Of a stretch of DNA of 11,263 bases, positions 8,501 to 11,263 are shown in pieces. A program made the position numbers and the translations under genes. Source of the stretch: Gracilaria caudata (taxonomy: Eukaryota > Rhodophyta > Florideophyceae > Gracilariales > Gracilariaceae). Under the pieces are notes generated by a model. That model had not been told where the DNA came from, made no database searches, and saw nothing but the letters and a program-made list of their open reading frames with translations. How positions within the stretch are numbered: position 1 is the stretch's first letter; the number at the start of each line of letters is the position of its first letter. The stretch is taken from positions 1 to 11,263 of the forward strand of contig JASCIV010000849.1 in the NCBI GenBank assembly GCA_030374735.1, written 5' to 3'.

Positions 8501-8971
8501 TTAGTCTTTCTTGAAGCCCATATACGCGCCCATGTCATCAGGCCATAATTTTCTAATACCCTCCAGCGCGCATTGCGGTGGTTGTACTCTGTTTCCAGCA
8601 CATATAACAGCATACCGCTCATAAACATATGCCTTGTAGGCCGTCTTACGGGCTGCGTTATTGTTCTTGTCTGGTACTCCTAGTCCAGGATAGTCTGTTT
8701 TCGTTCTGTCCACCACTGATTCAGCAAGCTGAAGCCAGTAAAAAGGGGTGCTCCCGCATTTGTAGCAAGCAGCGTCCTCGTTTGCCTTTGTTACGCATGG
8801 AATGCGAACGGGGACACTTTCAATTGGAAACTTGTACGAAGTAGCTGAATGATGTGAGGCAGGAGATGACGCGGTGTGCGTCAACGTTGCTACTGGCTCT
8901 GAATTCTTCGTGAGCTGGTCAATAGCATGGCATTGTGCTCGGTAAATCTTACGTGCTTCGTCTGTCTTCAT
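8501..8971 (-). CDS. P2X7 C-terminal (ballast)-domain-like protein, 156 aa
   Basis: This is an uninterrupted minus-strand ORF from ATG (8971) to TAA (8501-8503). A stop in frame lies upstream, and an in-frame GTG lies four codons before the ATG; ATG is preferred. Residues 1-60 are Ser/Thr/Ala-rich with no motif. From about residue 69 it has CYKCG (C-x2-C), then ARKTAYKAYVYERY (107-120), CAGNRVQPPQC (124-134), EGIRKLWP (137-144) and GAYMGFK (148-154). The order R..AY..Y, then NR..P.C, then IR..(F/W)P, then G.Y.GF is that of the cytoplasmic zinc-binding C-terminal domain of P2X7 receptors (P2RX7_C type). That domain also occurs in many stand-alone invertebrate proteins. No transmembrane segments or channel domain are present. 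It is convergent with the transposase, the stops being 2 bp apart. Its role is unknown; possible readings are captured host domain, element-encoded accessory DNA- or nucleotide-binding protein, or chance survival of a fragment. Confidence 0.6.
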   Translation of the reverse strand: MKTDEARKIYRAQCHAIDQLTKNSEPVATLTHTASSPASHHSATSYKFPIESVPVRIPCVTKANEDAACYKCGSTPFYWLQLAESVVDRTKTDYPGLGVPDKNNNAARKTAYKAYVYERYAVICAGNRVQPPQCALEGIRKLWPDDMGAYMGFKKD

Positions 8972-9420
8972 GTTTCCGTTCACAATCTTCGTATGACATA
9001 GATGTTAACCGGCAGTTCCCTTTTGCCCATAACAAATTATAGGGCATCGACAAACAAGCGCTCAACCCGGGGGAGGTTATAGGCGTTTTGGGGCTTCGTG
9101 ACTGTCGAAGCTCCAAATGAAGAGCATCTGCACGCAAGGCGCTTCCTACAAGACGCAGTGCAAGTGTGGCAACGGAGATGTTGTACTCCGCCGCAGAAAG
9201 AGCGAGCAAGGCAGCGCCGGCCTTCTTATTTTTGTGTCGCAGCGGAGACGGCGAACAGTAACGCCAATTGGTGCTGCGCCTATCTGTACATCACGTTCTT
9301 TTCACGTGCTGTAAACCACTATGCCGCCCGCGCAACGTCGAGCGAAAGCGCAATCGCTAACGCCGAGCAGGCCGAAGAAGGGCCTGAGGACAACAAATAG
9401 TTTCACTCACAGAACGTAAG
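8972..9420. other. Unrecognised segment upstream of the antisense ORF
   Basis: This 0.45-kb block should hold the promoter or 5' leader of the minus-strand P2X7-C-like ORF. Two unassigned open frames overlap here: 100 codons on plus (9098-9400) and 86 codons on minus (9209-8949). Neither resembles a family I know. A good splice-donor-like AACGTAAGT occurs on the plus strand at 9413-9421, next to the end of the plus frame. No matching exon could be identified. Confidence 0.35.
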
Positions 9421-9990
9421 TTCAAGATCGAACAAAGGCGACGTCGACAAGAGCGACGGCGACGAGAACGACGGCGACGAGAGCGACGGGAACAAGGGCA
9501 AGAAGAGTGCGACAGCCACGAGGGCGATTTAGAGCAAGGACGACGGCGAAAAGAGCGATATTTAGCTAAACAGAGGGCCACCAGTGCGGCAGGGATCAGG
9601 TTTGAAAGCAAGAACGAAACCAAGAAGGGCGACGGCGAGCACCGGGAACGGCGACAAGAGCGACCGCAGCGAGAGCGACGGCAAGCAACCGTCAGACAAG
9701 TAGCAGTGCGAGCAACAGAGACAGCGACAAGAGCGATGGCCACGAAAGCAACGACAAGCTAAGACCCGGAAAGAACGAAAGAGCAACAGAACCGACGGAG
9801 AGCAAGGATGCGACAAAAGTGACAGCGAGTAGAGGCGCGAGAAAAATGACGGCGAGCAACGGCGCGAGAGAAACGGGAGCAAGCAAGGGCGCGAAATAAG
9901 CGGGGGAGCAAAGGCGCGGCGAGTACTACGCAGAGCGAAGGTGCGATAAAAGCGACGACAACCCACGAATAACAAAAGCGAACGTTGTGA
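9421..9990 (+). repeat. T-depleted degenerate GCGAC-rich tandem repeat
   Basis: The plus strand is built of loosely repeating pieces such as GCGACGGCGA, GCGACAAGAG and GAGCAAGGGCG. The pentamer GCGAC occurs about a dozen times. By hand I count about 32 T in the 540 bases 9421-9960 (about 6%), an extreme strand asymmetry. The plus strand begins in one frame with Asp/Gly/Ser/Glu-rich codons (DKSDGDENDGDESDG) and then meets a stop. The minus strand yields spurious Arg/Ser- and Leu/Ser-rich frames. It could be a decayed minisatellite, an expanded low-complexity coding stretch, or a repeat upstream of the antisense gene. Confidence 0.7.
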
Positions 9991-10257
9991 ACAAGGAGGG
10001 TTAATGGCGGCAGTGAGAGCAAGCGCAAACCGAGGTGTGTTTGTGAGTGATGCGAGGATAGCTTACGAAGCCACAGTCTTGTGACGGGAGTCGTCGCAAC
10101 GGTAGAAGGGATGGCTGTGCAGCTTTGGGCGCGGTGCGGTCGCGAGTCAGTTGTAATGTGCGCCTCTGAAATCTACACTCAAACGAGAGCGTTTCAATCA
10201 AGAAGAGCCTTGCCATGAACCACATGTCAGGTTCTTTGATCATCACCTGATTGGACG
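9991..10257. other. Right arm of the element, no gene seen
   Basis: About 270 bp separate the repeat array from the right-end palindrome. No recognisable coding frame or RNA is present. The shared word ATTGGAC occurs here (10250-10256) and near the left end (4614-4620), both on the plus strand, close to palindromes. Confidence 0.4.
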
Positions 10258-10289
10258 ATTGTTATGTCTATCTCACTAGACATAACAAT
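10258..10289 (-). repeat. Sub-terminal palindrome P3 (TCTCAC core, right)
   Basis: Perfect 13-bp arms ATTGTTATGTCTA (10258-10270) and TAGACATAACAAT (10277-10289) flank TCTCAC. It is the mirror-image counterpart of P1 at the left end and starts 17 bases inside the right tip. The conserved part shared with P1 and P2 is the arm TTATGTCTA plus the GTGAGA core. Confidence 0.8.
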
Positions 10290-10295
10290 TTTCAG

Positions 10296-10306
10296 TCCCA
10301 GAAGGG
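10296..10306 (-). repeat. Right terminal inverted repeat of the piggyBac-like element
   Basis: TCCCAGAAGGG reads CCCTTCTGGGA on the minus strand and abuts the right TTAA. One base differs from the left tip. Confidence 0.85.
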
Positions 10307-10310
10307 TTAA
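10307..10310. other. Right TTAA target-site duplication
   Basis: TTAA directly follows the GGG of the right tip and matches the TTAA at 4555-4558. Confidence 0.85.
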
Positions 10311-11263
10311 GTATCTTGGTAAGCGCTTATTTTCATGAAGTAGTCTATGTCCAAATAAGTAAACCATTCAAAATGTTCTCTCGTAATGGAATACGTCCCT
10401 TAGTGGCAATCCAATATGAAAAGCGAACAAGAAAAACATCCAAAGCTTTTGTAACCTTCTCCGGAGTTCAGTTTGTCGGAAAGAAGCATTATACTTCAAA
10501 GATGACTCGACAGGAAACTACCTCTCGCCTTTTTAGATCACGAGTAGCTGGTGTCTTTCAAAAATATTGAATGCCCTAAAAGGAAGCAGAAAAAGCGCTA
10601 CAAGAAGAACAAAATGCGGTACTCCTCTACTGGCTGTGGAGCCCCAACAGTAGTGTAGAACGACCGCTGAATAACCACCGAGAGTGGGTGTCGGCTTGCG
10701 AGCGACGAAGTTCTAGAACTCGACCGAGCGTAACGGAAGTGCCCATAGTGTATCGGTATGAGTCGTTACAAGGTGTGTGTGCACGGCGACGCCCAATATG
10801 GGCGGTACGAGCGACGCGAGAGCCTTGATTCCAGTGCAAAGCTACACAAACACAAACAAAAACAAATAGAAAATGAACGAAACACAGCGAAAATATGCGC
10901 ACAATAGAGATGATCCTCGGGGCAAGAGCTATAGGTCGGACGTTTTAGGCGCCGCACTATAGGTGCTCCTAGTGTCGACATCGACTAAGGATTCCGCGCA
11001 CTTCAAGGTGAAGTCGTAGAAAGTTGGTTGTTGTTTGGCCGTGCTGCCTCCCTCACCTGGGCCAAGTGCTGGTTATTGTGCTTGCTGTGCTGTACAGCAG
11101 TGGAAATCTGTGGTGCACCATTAACAAAATATCGAGTAAAATATATATAAGTTAGCGGTTGCCGGCACCGTACAAATGTACACTTTTTTTTCTTTTTTTT
11201 TTCAATCAAATGCAGTTTATTTATAGTGTTCTCAATGTCCCATGTAGAGCAGCAGAGTAACAC
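10311..11263. other. Right flanking DNA, no recognisable gene
   Basis: No family is recognised on either strand. An 84-codon plus frame at 10316-10570 begins with a TTG and runs out of the transposon end. It is basic and contains FVGKKHY but resembles nothing I know. A TATATATA-containing stretch lies near 11141-11150, and T-runs broken by a single C at about 11184-11202. These may mark a minus-strand terminator-like or old poly(A) tract, without further support. Confidence 0.45.

Larger units (their letters stand above)
4559..10306 (+). mobile_element. piggyBac-like DNA transposon, 5748 bp, non-autonomous
   Basis: The boundaries rest on four things seen in the sequence. TTAA lies on both sides. 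The tips are inverted (CCCTTTTGGGA left; TCCCAGAAGGG right, reading CCCTTCTGGGA when reversed). A palindrome with a GTGAGA core sits about 30 bp inside each tip. A piggyBac-type transposase lies between the ends. Members of the superfamily are usually about 2-3 kb, so this copy is large. The excess comes from a long AT-rich left arm, about 0.84 kb of foreign sequence within the transposase, an antisense ORF with a P2X7 C-terminal-like domain, and a T-poor repeat array near the right end. The transposase is disrupted, so mobility would need a related enzyme in trans. Strand is given as that of the transposase. Confidence 0.85.

Noticed and set aside
9357..9975. Arg/Ser-rich minus-strand frames resembling SR proteins
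   Set aside because: Several frames on the same strand are open at once and all are repetitive, a by-product of the T-depleted repeat array.
1..11263. CRISPR array, tRNA or rRNA
   Set aside because: No regularly spaced identical repeats, no tRNA T-loop with a matching stem and no rRNA core sequence were seen.

Overview
The window is eukaryotic DNA dominated by one large, aged piggyBac-superfamily DNA transposon of about 5.75 kb (4559-10306), set in flanking DNA where I recognise no gene. The host cannot be named from sequence alone. The flanks are CpG-dense and GC-rich at the left (about 1-1400), carry several 11-nt homopolymer runs, and become more AT-rich rightwards. That would suit an animal genome such as an arachnid or other arthropod, but the transposase resembles piggyBac proteins I know best from oomycetes. 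I treat the organism as unresolved.

Layout. 1-4554 is non-coding flank with a few hairpin-forming inverted repeats. At 4555-4558 is a TTAA followed by CCCTTTTGGGA, and at 10296-10310 is TCCCAGAAGGG followed by TTAA. These are 11-bp terminal inverted repeats (10 of 11 identical) inside a TTAA target duplication, the hallmark of piggyBac. Just inside each tip is a 28-32 bp near-perfect palindrome with a GTGAGA core, and a third, inverted copy lies about 90 bp further in at the left end.

Inside the element, 4694-5823 is AT-rich and non-coding. The transposase runs left to right from about 5824 to 8498 as a pseudogene. Its N-terminal half (frame 1, to about 6540) holds six in-frame stops. About 0.84 kb of unrelated sequence follows, with a TATA-like box and a strong hairpin. 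The C-terminal half (about 7380-8498) is nearly intact, with two frameshifts, two of the catalytic aspartates and a terminal Cys/His-rich domain. On the opposite strand an uninterrupted 156-codon ORF (8971 to 8501) converges on the transposase, the two stop codons being 2 bp apart. Its C-terminus looks like the cytoplasmic ballast domain of P2X7 receptors (the P2RX7_C type), without any channel part. Next comes a T-depleted, GCGAC-rich degenerate repeat (9421-9990), then the right terminus. 10311-11263 is flank again.

How it fits together. The termini and palindromes would be the transposase-binding ends, and the broken transposase means this copy could only move if supplied in trans. The antisense P2X7-C-like ORF is the element's most interesting passenger: it is open while the transposase is not. 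The T-poor array lies upstream of it, where a promoter or 5' leader would be.
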